Positions 6,946-16,334 of a stretch of 64,000 nucleotides of DNA are shown here, in pieces; positions within the stretch are counted from its first letter, which is position 1, and each line of letters starts with the position of its first letter. The position numbers were made by a program, and so were the translations under genes. The notes under the pieces were generated by a model. The model was not told the DNA's origin and searched no databases. It worked only from the letters and a program-made list of their open reading frames with translations. Location: NCBI GenBank assembly GCA_963813635.1, contig CAWEZO010000007.1, positions 1,031,101 through 1,095,100 of the forward strand, written 5' to 3'. The stretch is from JBBRZM01 sp963813635. Lineage in GTDB: Bacteria; Actinomycetota; Acidimicrobiia; IMCC26256; JBBRZM01.

Positions 6946-9584
6946 GTGTTGACCACGCTCGACGCTGCGATCACACCACGGAAACAGGCGTCGGCGGCAG
7001 CGTGCGCGGCGGCGCGCGTCGCGGCGTCGGGCGCAACCTCGCCGATCTGGCGGAGCAGGTCGATGAGTTGCTTCACGTTGCGTACGAAGTCGCCGCCGGT
7101 CATCTCGTCGTCGTCGAGCACGTCGGCGAGGTCGTCGCCTTCCGCCCAGTCGTAGGCGAGGGGTGCGAACCCGGGGTCGGGTGAACGGGACTCGGGCAGG
7201 CCCGCGTCGTCCTCGTTGTGGTGCAGGTCACGCCAGATGCGCTCGATCTCGCGGGAGCGCTTCGCTACCGCCTTCGTCGGCCAATGCGCCGGCGGTGCCG
7301 GCCCCTGGTCGTCGGGTCCGCGCTGCTCGAAGGTGAAGCAGGACACGACCGCGGCCAGCTCGGCCGGTCGGAGACGATCGAGCAGCCCTTCACGCAAGGC
7401 TTCCGCAACGATCAGATCCGTCTCGGCGTACAGACGAGCGAGGAGCCCGCCCGCTTCGGTCAGCTCCCAGCCGTCGACGTATCCCCATGCCTCGAGGACG
7501 CGCAGCACACGGTCGAACTGGCGCGCCAGGCTCTCGGTGCGACCCTTGACCCGGCGTTCGAGCCTGGCGATGTCGCGTTCGAGCCGTTCCGCTTGTCCCG
7601 CGGCGCGCAGGCGCACGTCACGTTCAGGATCGCGGTGCACCGGATGTTGCGCCACCGCCGCTGCAAGCTCGTTGCGGCTCCCGTTGTGCTCCCTCGGTGG
7701 ATGGGCCGTGCGCAATCGCGCCTTGCGCAGCGCCTCCGCGGCGGCCCGCCGGAAGCCGGGATTCCGCGGCGCGTGGGGTTGCGGCAGCTCGATGCGTCCG
7801 ACCGCCTCGGGGAGCCCGTCGAAATCATCGGCGCTCAACCGCACGAGCTCTCGGTTGGCGCGCAGCGCGAGGACGCGTGTACCGCCGCCGCGCCGGTGGT
7901 CGTGACCCAGCACGGCGACGCGTCCGCCACGGCGTCCGACCGTGAGCACGTCGCCCGGGCGCAGCGCCTCGAGGGCCTCGCCGATCCGCCGTGAGCTGCC
8001 GCGCTCTCTGCGCTCCGACTCGAGCGCCGTCACCAGGCGGCGGTACTCCTGCACGTCGCCGTAGTCGCTGTGCGCACCGCCGTGCTGCGCGGCGAGCAAG
8101 GAGCGGCTGCGATCAAGCTGACGTTCGAGCGCCACCACGTCGCGGTCGGCGCGGAACTGCGCGAACGACAGGTTGAGCAGGTGACGCGCGACATCGGGCG
8201 GATACCGGCGCACCAGGTTGGCGGCCATGTTGTAGGTGGGGCGGAACGACGACGTCAGCGCCGACGCCCGGCGCGACGCCAGGCCGGCCACTTGATCGAA
8301 CGGCACGAACGGGCTCCAGCAGACGACGGCGTAGCCCACCTCGTCGATCCCCCGCCGGCCGGCGCGCCCGGTGAGCTGGGTGTACTCCCCCGGAGTGAGG
8401 AACTCGTGCCGTTCGCCGGTGAACTTCGAGAGCTTCTCGATGGCGACCGACCGCGCCGGCATGTTGATCCCGAGCGACAGCGTCTCGGTCGCGAACACGA
8501 TCTTGACCAGGCCGGCCGCGAAGCCCTCCTCGACCGCTTCCTTCATCGGGGGGACCATGCCTGCATGGTGCGCGGCGATCCCGGCTTCGAGGCCCTCGCG
8601 CCATTCCGCGAATCGCAGCACCTCGAGATCGGCGTCGGAGAGCGCGGCAGTCTTGGCGTCGGCGATGCGGCGGAGCTGGTGACGCTCGTCGCGGGTCGTG
8701 AGGCGGAGCCCGGCCGCGACGCACTGCTCGACCGCCGAGTCGCAACCGGCGCGGCTGAAGATGAAGTCGATCGCGGGAAGCATGTTTTCGGCGGCGAGGC
8801 GCTCCACCGTCTCGGTTCGGGTCGGGGTGTGGAACCGGCCACGGGGCCGGCCTCGCCATCCGGGGCGTTGCGCCGCCCGGCTGTCGAGCCGCGCTGCCTC
8901 CGGGTTGGGCCGCAGACCGTCGGCCTCGTCGCGATCGACGAAGGTCGGCAGGAGGTGGAGTCGGTCCGCGCCGCGTTCGCCGACGAGGTACAGATGCACC
9001 AGCTCCACTGGCCGGCGTTCCTCGATGATCGCTTCGGTCGCGCCCGCGCACCGTCTGGATCCACTCGGCGAACTCCTCCGCGTTCGACACGGTCGCCGAG
9101 AGGCAGACGAGGTCGACCTCGGGCGCGAGGTGCACGATCACCTCCTCCCACACCGCGCCGCGATACCGGTTCTGGAGGTAGTGCACTTCGTCGAGCACGA
9201 CGTACCGGAGGCCGCCGAGCGTGCTCGACGCCGCGTAGATCATGTTGCGCAGCACTTCGGTGGTCATCACGACGATGGGCGCGTCGCCGTTGATCGAGTT
9301 GTCGCCGGTCAGGAGGCCCACCCGCTCCGGGCCGTGGCGGGCGACGAGCTCTCCGTACTTCTGGTTGGACAGCGCCTTGAGCGGTGTCGTGTAGTACGCC
9401 TTCCCGCCGGTCGCGAGCGCGCGGGCGATCGCGTACTCGGCGACGACGGTCTTCCCGGAGCCGGTGGGCGCGGCCACGAGCACCGACTGGCCGGCGTCGA
9501 GGGCATCGAGCGCGCGCGCGACTGGAAGGGATCGAGGGCGAAGTCGCGCTCGGCCTCGAATGCCTCGCGGAGCGCGCTGCTCAT
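6942..9584 (-). CDS. helY: HelY/Ski2-like DEAD/DEAH-box helicase (two frameshifts)
   Basis: A superfamily 2 RNA/DNA helicase of the Ski2/Mtr4 type, next to tatC as helY is in mycobacteria. Visible in order: an FQ-type Q-motif start, Walker A APTGSGKT, TTPLKALSNQK, DEVH, SAT, the second RecA domain with HHAGM and TETLSLGINMPA, QLTGRAGRRG, then a long helical and beta region and a C-terminal domain (about 880 aa in all). Two indels break it: a CG-dinucleotide run near 9520 (removing one CG restores FQSRALDALDAGQSVLVAAP) and one extra base near 9045 (restoring QTVRGATEAIIEERRPVE). Both repairs give consensus sequence, so the intact gene probably exists in the organism. Confidence 0.85.
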
Positions 9585-9636
9585 GCGGAAATCCTTACGG
9601 GTGCGGGGCCGTCGACTGGATTGGCTCCGGCGGAGC

Positions 9637-9930
9637 CTACGGAGCCGTCGACGCCGGCGTGGACCCAACCGGTGGTGCGGTTGCCGTTGCCCCCGGAGGC
9701 ACGAGGCCCGAGCCCGACGTGGCGGGCGTGGTGCCCGTCACCGCCGGGAGCGAGTTGGTCGGCCCCGAGTTGGACGTGGTGGAGGCCGCCGGGTGCTTCG
9801 GCTTGACGAGGAAGATCGCGGTCGCCGTCAGAACGAGCACCGCAACCGCGGCGGCCACAGCGATCACGATCTCGCGGGTGGGACGTGGCGCGCGGTACGG
9901 CGTCGTCGACTTTCGCTTGGTAGGGGTCAT
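9637..9930 (-). CDS. Single-pass membrane protein with Pro/Thr-rich tail
   Basis: A 97-residue protein from the ATG that overlaps the tatC stop (ATGA). A basic N-terminus (TPTKRKSTTPYRAPRP) precedes one membrane helix (about residues 20-43), and the rest is low-complexity Pro/Ser/Thr/Ala/Gly, expected outside the cell. It is probably a short anchored protein with a disordered exterior; no family recognised. Translational coupling to tatC is suggested by the overlap. Confidence 0.6.
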   Translation of the reverse strand: MTPTKRKSTTPYRAPRPTREIVIAVAAAVAVLVLTATAIFLVKPKHPAASTTSNSGPTNSLPAVTGTTPATSGSGLVPPGATATAPPVGSTPASTAP

Positions 9931-10652
9931 CGCTTCAGGATCCTCCCGATGAGGATGCACAGCTCATAGAAGATGTACATCGGTACGGCCATGAAGAACA
10001 GTGAGTATGGGTCCTGGCTGGGGGTGATGACCGCCGCGAAGATCACGATGATCAGGATCGCCGGGCGGCGCCACCGGCGCAGCTGCGCAGTGGTCAACAC
10101 GTGCGCGAGCAACAGGAACATCAGCACGATCGGAAACTCGAACGCGATCCCGAACGCCAGGATCATCAGCCCGACGAGCGAGAGGTACTTGTCGGCGGTG
10201 AGGTTGGCGACGATTCCGGGGCCGCCGATCGCGAGCAGGAAATGCAGTGCCGGTTGCAGGGTCACCAACGCGACCGCGCCGCCCACAATGAACAGCACGA
10301 TCGACGACGTCACGAACGGGACCGCGTACTTCTTCTCCTTGGGGTTGAGGCCGGGAGTGATGAAACGCCACAGCTGCCAGAGCCAGACCGGCAGGGCGAG
10401 CACAATCCCCCCGTAGGTCGCGATCTTCAGTCGAACGAGGAACGGGTCGAGCGGTCCGAGCGCCTGAAGGGTTCGGTGCTTGTCGTGAACGGCGTCTCGG
10501 TAGAAGGTCAAGAAGAAGTTGATGACGTGGCTCGAGAAGATGAAGACGACGATGCCGCCGATCGCAATGGCGATCAGACAGATGAAGACCCGATGGCGGA
10601 GCTCGGCGAGGTGCTCGACGAGCGTCATGCGGCCGTCGGCCGGTGTGGTCAC
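9927..10652 (-). CDS. tatC: Twin-arginine translocase subunit TatC
   Basis: The six-helix receptor of the Tat pathway that recognises twin-arginine signal peptides on folded proteins. The N-terminus MTLVEHLAELRHRVFICLIA carries the conserved HLxELRxR motif, the first loop has FLVRLKIATYGGIVLALPVW, and the periplasmic FEFPIVL segment is present. Length (241 aa) is normal. It lies 9 bp after tatA, an ordinary tatAC operon next to the helicase, as in mycobacteria. Confidence 0.95.
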   Translation of the reverse strand: MTTPADGRMTLVEHLAELRHRVFICLIAIAIGGIVVFIFSSHVINFFLTFYRDAVHDKHRTLQALGPLDPFLVRLKIATYGGIVLALPVWLWQLWRFITPGLNPKEKKYAVPFVTSSIVLFIVGGAVALVTLQPALHFLLAIGGPGIVANLTADKYLSLVGLMILAFGIAFEFPIVLMFLLLAHVLTTAQLRRWRRPAILIIVIFAAVITPSQDPYSLFFMAVPMYIFYELCILIGRILKR

Positions 10653-10661
10653 GAGCTATGG

Positions 10662-11009
10662 CTAGGGCGTCGGGTCGTCGGGAAGCGCCGGGTGCGGTGG
10701 CGTCGGCCCTTCGATCCCCTCGTGTGGGCCTCGCGGCGGCTCGGTCGAACCGATCGGCCGGGGCTCCTCGCCCGAGCCGACGACCACCTCTTTGGGCGGC
10801 AGGCCGGGCGCCTCGTCGGGCCCGGAATCCGACTCGGAGTCGGAACCCATGACGTCGTCGATCTCGTTCTTGATGTGATCCTGGAACTTGCGGAGCTCAC
10901 GCACCCCCTTCCCCACTTGCCGCCCGATCTCCGGCAGCTTGTTGGGCCCGAACACGAGCAGCGCGACGAGCAGGATCACGAGGATCTCGGGCGCACCGAG
11001 ACTCGGCAT
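10662..11009 (-). CDS. tatA: Twin-arginine translocase TatA/TatB-type subunit
   Basis: Pore-forming or bridging subunit of the Tat system. The short N-terminal membrane helix ends at the FGP motif (LLVFGPNKLPEIGRQVGKG), followed by an amphipathic helix and a long acidic/Pro-rich tail, 115 residues in all. The KLPEIGR motif and length fit TatA, while the extended tail is closer to TatB; since only one such gene sits here, it may serve as either. Confidence 0.9.
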   Translation of the reverse strand: MPSLGAPEILVILLVALLVFGPNKLPEIGRQVGKGVRELRKFQDHIKNEIDDVMGSDSESDSGPDEAPGLPPKEVVVGSGEEPRPIGSTEPPRGPHEGIEGPTPPHPALPDDPTP

Positions 11010-11045
11010 CAGGCTCCTTCCAACGCTGTGGTGGCGGCGTCGATG

Positions 11046-11264
11046 CTAGCCCTGTGATCGCGGTATGCCGCCGCGTCCGACGTTCCCGCGGGCGTCGCGG
11101 GTCTCACGCTTCAGGCGGGCGACCGCCGGGGTGAGTGCGGCGCGGAACTCGGCGAAGGCCTGGATCGCGGGGCTGATCTCGTCGTGCGTACGCCGGAACG
11201 CGAGCGCGAGGACGATCGCGCCAAGGGCGATCAATGCGACGACGAGCACCCAGAGCGGCGACAT
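11046..11264 (-). CDS. Small single-pass membrane protein before tatA
   Basis: A 72-residue protein starting MSPLWVLVVALIALG, with one N-terminal membrane helix (residues 4-24) followed by a basic amphipathic helical segment (FAEFRAALTPAVARLKRE). The topology resembles a TatB-like or mechanosensing small protein, but no FGP motif is present. The internal ATG was chosen because upstream residues in the same frame are low-complexity and overlap the next gene. It is 36 bp upstream of tatA in the same direction. Confidence 0.55.
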   Translation of the reverse strand: MSPLWVLVVALIALGAIVLALAFRRTHDEISPAIQAFAEFRAALTPAVARLKRETRDARGNVGRGGIPRSQG

Positions 11265-11275
11265 GACCCCGAAGG

Positions 11276-11617
11276 CTATACGGATCGGGATCGACGGACC
11301 ATTTCGGTCAAGTCTTCGTGCCAGTCGTCGCCTTCCAGAAGCAGATGGAAGTCGAGGAGATCGTCGGGTGTCAGCGGCTCGCCGTCGTGCGCTTCGTTGA
11401 GCTCGGCCGGCCGGCGCCACACCTGCATGCGCACGCCCGAGGACACGAGGAGGTCGACGATGCGGGCACTGGCTGCTTTGGCTACCGCCGTCTCACACGA
11501 AGGGCACCGGAAGCAATACGAGCCGGTGTCGTCGTCGGAACACACGCGGACGGTGAGCTGGCTGGCCCTCAGCTGTACGTCTCCGCAGCTTGGGCAGTGC
11601 GCTCGAATCGTGGTCAT
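11276..11617 (-). CDS. Zinc-ribbon-like conserved protein
   Basis: A 113-residue protein starting MTTIRAHCPSCGDVQL, preceded by a strong GGAGGG ribosome site that fixes the start. Cys8-x2-Cys11 and Cys38-x2-Cys41 form a zinc ribbon, with Cys26 and Cys35 between them. The C-terminal half has PLTPDDLLDFHLLL and an acidic helix common to an uncharacterised actinobacterial family. No function assigned. Confidence 0.7.
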   Translation of the reverse strand: MTTIRAHCPSCGDVQLRASQLTVRVCSDDDTGSYCFRCPSCETAVAKAASARIVDLLVSSGVRMQVWRRPAELNEAHDGEPLTPDDLLDFHLLLEGDDWHEDLTEMVRRSRSV

Positions 11618-11766
11618 TTCGGTCCCTCCGGTCCCCGTGCTGATGTTGTTTTCGACACCGTTTCCGGGGCACTTGAGCACCAGTGCCAGTTCGGGCGGGG
11701 CTGTGGCTGCGCAGGACCGGCCCCGGGCGAGCCGAGACGTCCCCCATCGGCCAAGATGGCGCTCCC

Positions 11767-12476
11767 TTGCGACCGATCACCTTCGCCCACCGAGGCGCTC
11801 GGACCGAGCGACCCGAGAACACGATTGACGCATTCCGCCGTGCGCTCGAGCTCGGGGCGACCGGGCTGGAGACCGACGCCTGGCTCGCGGCCGACGGCGA
11901 GGTGGTGCTCGTGCACGACGCAGTGATCCGGCGGGGCTGGCGTCGAATTCGGGTCGGCCGCACGTCGTCCGCCGAGCTCGCGGAGGTCGGCGTGCCGCGA
12001 CTGCGCGAGCTCTACGAGACGCTCGGTCACGACTACGAGCTGTCCATCGACGTACAGGAGCACGGCGCAGCGCGCCCATCATCGCGGTCGCCCGGTCGGT
12101 TGCCGAGGACGCGTTGCGCCGCCTCTGGCTCTGTTCCCCCTCGCGTTCGTTGCTCGAGGACGTGCGCCAGGAGGTGCCCGACGTGCGCCTCGTGCACTCG
12201 ACCAGCCGTCGGCGTATCGACGTACCCCTCGAGCGGCACACGGCGCAGCTCGGCGCGCTGCACGTCGATGCGATGAACTTTCACCACAGCGAGTGGACCG
12301 CCGGACTGGTCGCGTTGTTCCATCGCTTCGAGGTGAAGGCGTTCGCCTGGGACACACAAGAGGTGCGCGAGTTGCGCAACATGCTGCGCTGCGACGTCGA
12401 CGCCGTCTACTGCGACCGCGTCGATCGAATGGTCGCGGCGGTGCGCGACTGGAACGACGCGGCTACAGGAGGCTGA
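11767..12476 (+). CDS. Glycerophosphodiester phosphodiesterase (frameshifted)
   Basis: Hydrolyses deacylated phospholipids to glycerol 3-phosphate and an alcohol. The TTG start places the family motif at the very N-terminus: ITFAHRGARTERPENTIDAF (His and Glu ligands), then GLETDAWLAADGEVVLVHD with the catalytic Glu/Asp/His. Near 12070 the frame must change to continue into PIIAVARSVAEDALRRLWLC and the C-terminal KAFAWDT...VYCDRVD barrel strands. About 236 residues if repaired, on the short side, so a little sequence may also be missing at the shift. Its 3' end overlaps convergent lepB by 14 bp. Confidence 0.75.
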
Positions 12477-13269
12477 GGCGCGTCACCGGCCAGATGCGCA
12501 AGAAGACGCGACCCACGATCGTCGACTGCTTGATCGGGCCGAAGACGCGGGAGTCCTGCGACTGCGTTCGGTTGTCGCCCATCACGAAGACGGAGCTTGC
12601 CGGCACGACACAACCGGGCGCGCCGTTGGCCGGCTTGCCGCACCCCGGAGCGACAGTCGAGAAGTTGCTACGCGTGCCGGCAGGAAGGTACGACTCGGTG
12701 AGCGGCCGAGCCGTGCGTGCCCCCGCTGCTTGGATGCACACCTTGCCGGGCACGCATTCGGTGATGGTGTCGCCGGGCAGGCCAATCACCCGCTTCACGA
12801 GGTCCTCGATGTCGGGCAGCACCTCGCCCTTCGGCTTGCTGAACACGACGATGTCGCCGCGGTTGACGTCGTGGACCTTGTAGCTCAGCTTGTTGACGAG
12901 GACCCGGTCGTTCTTCTGCAACGTCGGGTACATCGACGCCGACGGGATGTAGAAGGCCCGGAACAGGAAGTGGTTGACGAGAAAGGCGATGGCGAGTGCC
13001 GAGATGATGAGCACGAGCCACTCGGCGGCGATATGGAGGAGCTTCTTCTGAGAGGACTCCGCCGCCTGGTCGCCGTCTGGACGCTCGGTGTCGCCGCCGC
13101 CACCGTCTGCTGCAGCGCCGTCGGTCGGGGCCGAAGCCGCCGCCTCGGTCGGCTCGAGGGCGGTGCCGCGCGCATCCGGCGCGTCCGTCGCGACTGTCGA
13201 CCAAGGGTCACCGGGTTTGATGCGACTGTCTTCGGGGGGGTTCACCCGTGCTGCTCCACGAGCACCCAT
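12463..13269 (-). CDS. lepB: Signal peptidase I
   Basis: Membrane serine protease that removes signal peptides from exported proteins. One membrane helix (about residues 78-104) is followed by the catalytic box IPSASMYPTL (nucleophile Ser112) and the general-base Lys159 in LVKRVIGLPGD; GDNRTQSQDSR matches the conserved box E. The first 70 residues are disordered and Gly/Ala/Glu-rich, usual for actinobacterial LepB. A GTG eight codons in is an alternative start. Lies downstream of pafC. Confidence 0.92.
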   Translation of the reverse strand: MGARGAARVNPPEDSRIKPGDPWSTVATDAPDARGTALEPTEAAASAPTDGAAADGGGGDTERPDGDQAAESSQKKLLHIAAEWLVLIISALAIAFLVNHFLFRAFYIPSASMYPTLQKNDRVLVNKLSYKVHDVNRGDIVVFSKPKGEVLPDIEDLVKRVIGLPGDTITECVPGKVCIQAAGARTARPLTESYLPAGTRSNFSTVAPGCGKPANGAPGCVVPASSVFVMGDNRTQSQDSRVFGPIKQSTIVGRVFLRIWPVTRLSLL

Positions 13270-13305
13270 CCTCGCACGCGCCGGCGCTCCCCTTGCATCA
13301 CAGCC

Positions 13306-14253
13306 TCAGACATACCGTTGGAGGAGCCGTCGCGCCGCGTCCGGCGCCAGCTCGCGGGCTTCGTCCGGCCCGACGACTTGCGCGGTGGCACCGAGGCGCA
13401 ACAGGAGCCGTTCGAGCCAGGCGCGCTCACTGATGGCCATCGTGACCCGTAGGCGCCCGGTGGGCAGCTCCTCGGCCTTTTCCACGGGATGGCTCTCGGC
13501 GACCCACGTGGCCTCTGGCGGCAGCTCGATGGTGACGCGCAGATCATGCTCACCGGGGCGATACACGAGACTTGCGATCTCGGACGCATCGTCATCGTGG
13601 AACCGATCGTCCACGAAGTGCTCCTGGGTTTGCCGGAAGGCGCGGATGCGATCGACCCGGAACAGCCGTCCCGCTCGGGCCTGATGGCACCACGCCTCCA
13701 CGTACCACGTGCCGAACGCGTGGAACACGCGGTGCGGGTCGATGCGTCGAGTGGACATCTCGTCGCGCGAGTACGAGTAGTAATCGATCTCCACGACCTC
13801 GCGCCCAGCGGCTGCCCGCTGCAGCTCCGCGAGGTGCTCCTTCTCGCCGACGTCGACCGCAAGGCCGCCGCGCGCACCGACGACGACCTCGAGCTTCTCG
13901 AGCGCCGTCGCCAGCGGGCCCGAGGTGTCGGAGCCCGGGACGCCGAGGAGCGCATGACCCGCGGCGAGCAGGGCGAGTCCTTCGGTCGGGGTGAGACGCA
14001 ACGCGCGGTCGAAGTACTCGGCGAGGCGGATCGTGACGCGGTCGTCGACGACCAGCACGTCGATCAAGCGATCAGCGGTGTACGGCGGAAGGCCGCAGAA
14101 CGGAAGGAGCTCGAGATCACGCTCGAGCTCGGCCCGCGGGACTTCGAAGCGGGTGGCGAGCGCGTCGAGCTTCTCCCCCGGATGGGTCAGGATCCAGGGA
14201 ACGAGCGCGAGCACGCGACGTAAGCGCGCTCCGGCCATTGGGCGGGGGCTCAT
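13306..14253 (-). CDS. pafC: WYL-domain transcriptional regulator PafC
   Basis: Second half of the PafBC heterodimer that activates the LexA-independent DNA-damage response in mycobacteria. A winged helix at the N-terminus (residues 10-70) is followed by a WYL domain: DYYSYSRDEMSTRRIDPHRV, then GTWYVEAWCHQARAGRLFRVDRI, and a C-terminal WCX-like region. ATG overlaps the pafB stop (ATGA), so the two are co-translated. In the PafBC model, single-stranded DNA binding by the WYL domain triggers activation. Confidence 0.88.
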   Translation of the reverse strand: MSPRPMAGARLRRVLALVPWILTHPGEKLDALATRFEVPRAELERDLELLPFCGLPPYTADRLIDVLVVDDRVTIRLAEYFDRALRLTPTEGLALLAAGHALLGVPGSDTSGPLATALEKLEVVVGARGGLAVDVGEKEHLAELQRAAAGREVVEIDYYSYSRDEMSTRRIDPHRVFHAFGTWYVEAWCHQARAGRLFRVDRIRAFRQTQEHFVDDRFHDDDASEIASLVYRPGEHDLRVTIELPPEATWVAESHPVEKAEELPTGRLRVTMAISERAWLERLLLRLGATAQVVGPDEARELAPDAARRLLQRYV

Positions 14254-15180
14254 GGCGACGTGGCGGCGAGATGCTGCAGCCAGTCGATCATCTCGGCGCG
14301 GAGCTCGGGTGGCGCCATCACCTCGGCGTGGTCGAGCAGATCGAGCACCCAGTCTCGAAACGCCGGCCGGTTGACGACCGACAGCTCGACCTCCACTGCA
14401 CCGTCGTCGTGGCGGGCGACGACGGCCGGCTCGCCGAGCTGGTCGACCACCCAGCCGGCGCGAGCCGCGTCGACGAGCACACGGGCGACGATGGGCTCGT
14501 CGTCGCCGAATGCGAGTGGGTCGGCGCGCACGAGCGACGCAGGGTCGAGGTGCTCCGGCGGCGCAAACGCGTCGGGCAGCCCGACCTCCGGTTCCCCGGT
14601 TAGGCGGTCGACCCGAAACGCGCGGCGGGGCGTCGCGCTCGAGGTCGCGGCCCACGACGTACCAGTGGCCGAACCGGAGCACGACGCCGTAGGGCTCGAG
14701 CCGGCGTTGCGATTCGCGATACCCGAACGTAACGACGGCGCGTCGTCGCACCGCTTCGAAGAGAACGGCCAGCGCGGGCGTCACCTCCAGCTCCGCGAGC
14801 GCGGGCGCCGCCTCCCCTTCGAGCCCACCGAGCTTCAGGAGCGCGTCGCGCCCTTGGCCGCCTTCGAGTCGGACTGCGGTCACGGCTACGTGCAACGCAG
14901 CACGTTCTTCGAGGCTGAGGTCGAGGGCGGGGAGGTAGTAGTCCTCCGCCCGGATGCGGTACCCGGTTTCGCCACCAAATGGATCGATCTCTTCCACCGA
15001 GATCGGCACGCCGAGCTCGCGGAAGGTTTCCTTGTCGCGCTCGAATTGCCGTCGCCGCGCCGCCTTGTCGGCCGGGTACCGCGGTTCGACGCGTTCGGCA
15101 AGGTCGTCGAGCGTGAGCGGACGGCGAGTATCGAGCAGCGTGGCCGTGAGGTTGAGCAGCCGCTCCAGTCGATCAGCCAT
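14250..15180 (-). CDS. pafB: WYL-domain transcriptional regulator PafB (frameshifted)
   Basis: The first half of the PafBC pair. The winged helix starts MADRLERLLNLTATLLDTRR, then comes DPFGGETGYRIRAEDYYLP and a WYL domain with RAVVTFGYRES, RRLEPYGVVLRFGHWYVVG. After RDLERDAP the frame shifts near 14610; the continuing part reads RAFRVDRLTGEPEVG and ends in a WCX-like region (WVVDQLGEPAVVARH). An upstream in-frame start would extend into a 51-bp palindromic repeat and was rejected. About 310 residues when repaired, normal for PafB. Confidence 0.85.
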
Positions 15181-15190
15181 TCGACTCCCC

Positions 15191-15241
15191 CATTCTTGCG
15201 TCAACAGCCGGTGTGACATCCCGGATTGCGACGCAAGAACG
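15191..15241. repeat. Copy 1 of a 51-bp palindromic dispersed repeat (intergenic)
   Basis: Ends CATTCTTGCGTC and GACGCAAGAACG form a 12-bp inverted repeat with one mismatch, with a smaller inner inverted repeat (CCGG...CCGG). It lies between the DUF3866 stop and the pafB start. A second copy (54142-54192) is identical at 47 of 51 positions. This copy sits in a 73-bp intergenic space and may act as a hairpin in the transcript. Confidence 0.9.
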
Positions 15242-15252
15242 AAAGGTCGGGG

Positions 15253-16333
15253 TCACGGCGCGGTCGCGGCTCCGGGTCGACGTGCCGCCGCGAGCGCGCC
15301 GGCGGCGGCGCCTGCGAGAAACAACATCGGATCGGCCGCGGCCGGGCGGTCCATCGAGAAGATGTGGAGATCGTGCGCCGCGAAGAGCGCGAGCACGTCG
15401 GGCGGCTCGACCGCGACCACATCGTGGCGCTGCGTGATGCCGGCGACATCGAGATCCGCGCGCAACCGCGTCTCGTGCTCGCCGCCGACCGCCGGAAGTG
15501 CCACCGTGACCCGTTCGCGGCACGCGACGCGGCAAGGCAGTCGCGCTGTGGTGCGACAGACCGAAGTGACGCTCGCGCGGGTCGGCGAACGACACCCGCA
15601 GACACGCAATCGCGTCGCCTTCGAGTGCCGCCGCGGCGTCGAGGATTGGTCCCACCTCCATGCCCGAGAACCCCAGCCGGGTATTGGTGCCGACGATGCC
15701 GGGGCCCATCGCGACGACCACCGCGTCGGCATTGGCCGCATACCGGGCGACGGCAAGGGCGGAGAAGATCGACACGGCTTCGAAGTCGCCGCCGAATGCG
15801 TGACCACACGTGACCGTGGCATCGAGCAAGCCGCGGTCGCGCAGCGTCGCGATGAGATCCGACAGCGCGAGTGGCAGCGCGGCGCCGTCGGTCATCACGT
15901 ATACGAGGCGGGCGTCGGGCGCGGCCTGCTTGAAGGCGACGGCGACCGCCGGCACCTGACTGTGCAGCGCCGCGGCGACGACCGGGATCCCGCCGATGCT
16001 GTCGACCTCCGCGAGTGCCTCGAGATCCTCCTCGGCACTCCCCACGTCGGCTTGGAGGCTCGTGTAGCGGCCCTTCATGATGTGACCGGGCCCCTGTTCG
16101 TGCCAGTCGTCGCGGGCGAGGTTCCAGTGCACGACATGCCAGCCACCGGTACCGAGCCCGAGCTCGACCGCGGTCGTGTTGACCACGACGCGGTCACCGT
16201 CGGCAACGTCGCCGGTGAGGTGGGTGAGCACGTAGGCGCGTTCCGGCCCGTCACCGAGATCGACTTCGACGCGCTGCAGTCCGGCGCGCGTTTCCAGGAT
16301 CCGCTTGACGGTTCCTGTGCGGAACGACGGCAC
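15253..16333 (-). CDS. DUF3866 protein (frameshifted)
   Basis: An uncharacterised actinobacterial family found beside the Pup-proteasome genes. The sequence begins with a beta-rich domain (RAYVLTHLTGDVADGDRVVV), has GGWHVVHWNL and GPGHIMKGRYT, and a Rossmann-like middle (VVAMGPGIVGTNTRLGFSG). Near 15530 a one-base shift moves the frame to RVTVALPAVGGEHETRL and the C-terminal HDVVAVEPPDVLALFAAHDL. The GTG start was chosen because it follows the pafA stop directly; a longer start would overlap pafA. Repaired length about 360 aa. No biochemical function known. Confidence 0.75.
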
Positions 16334-16334
16334 G

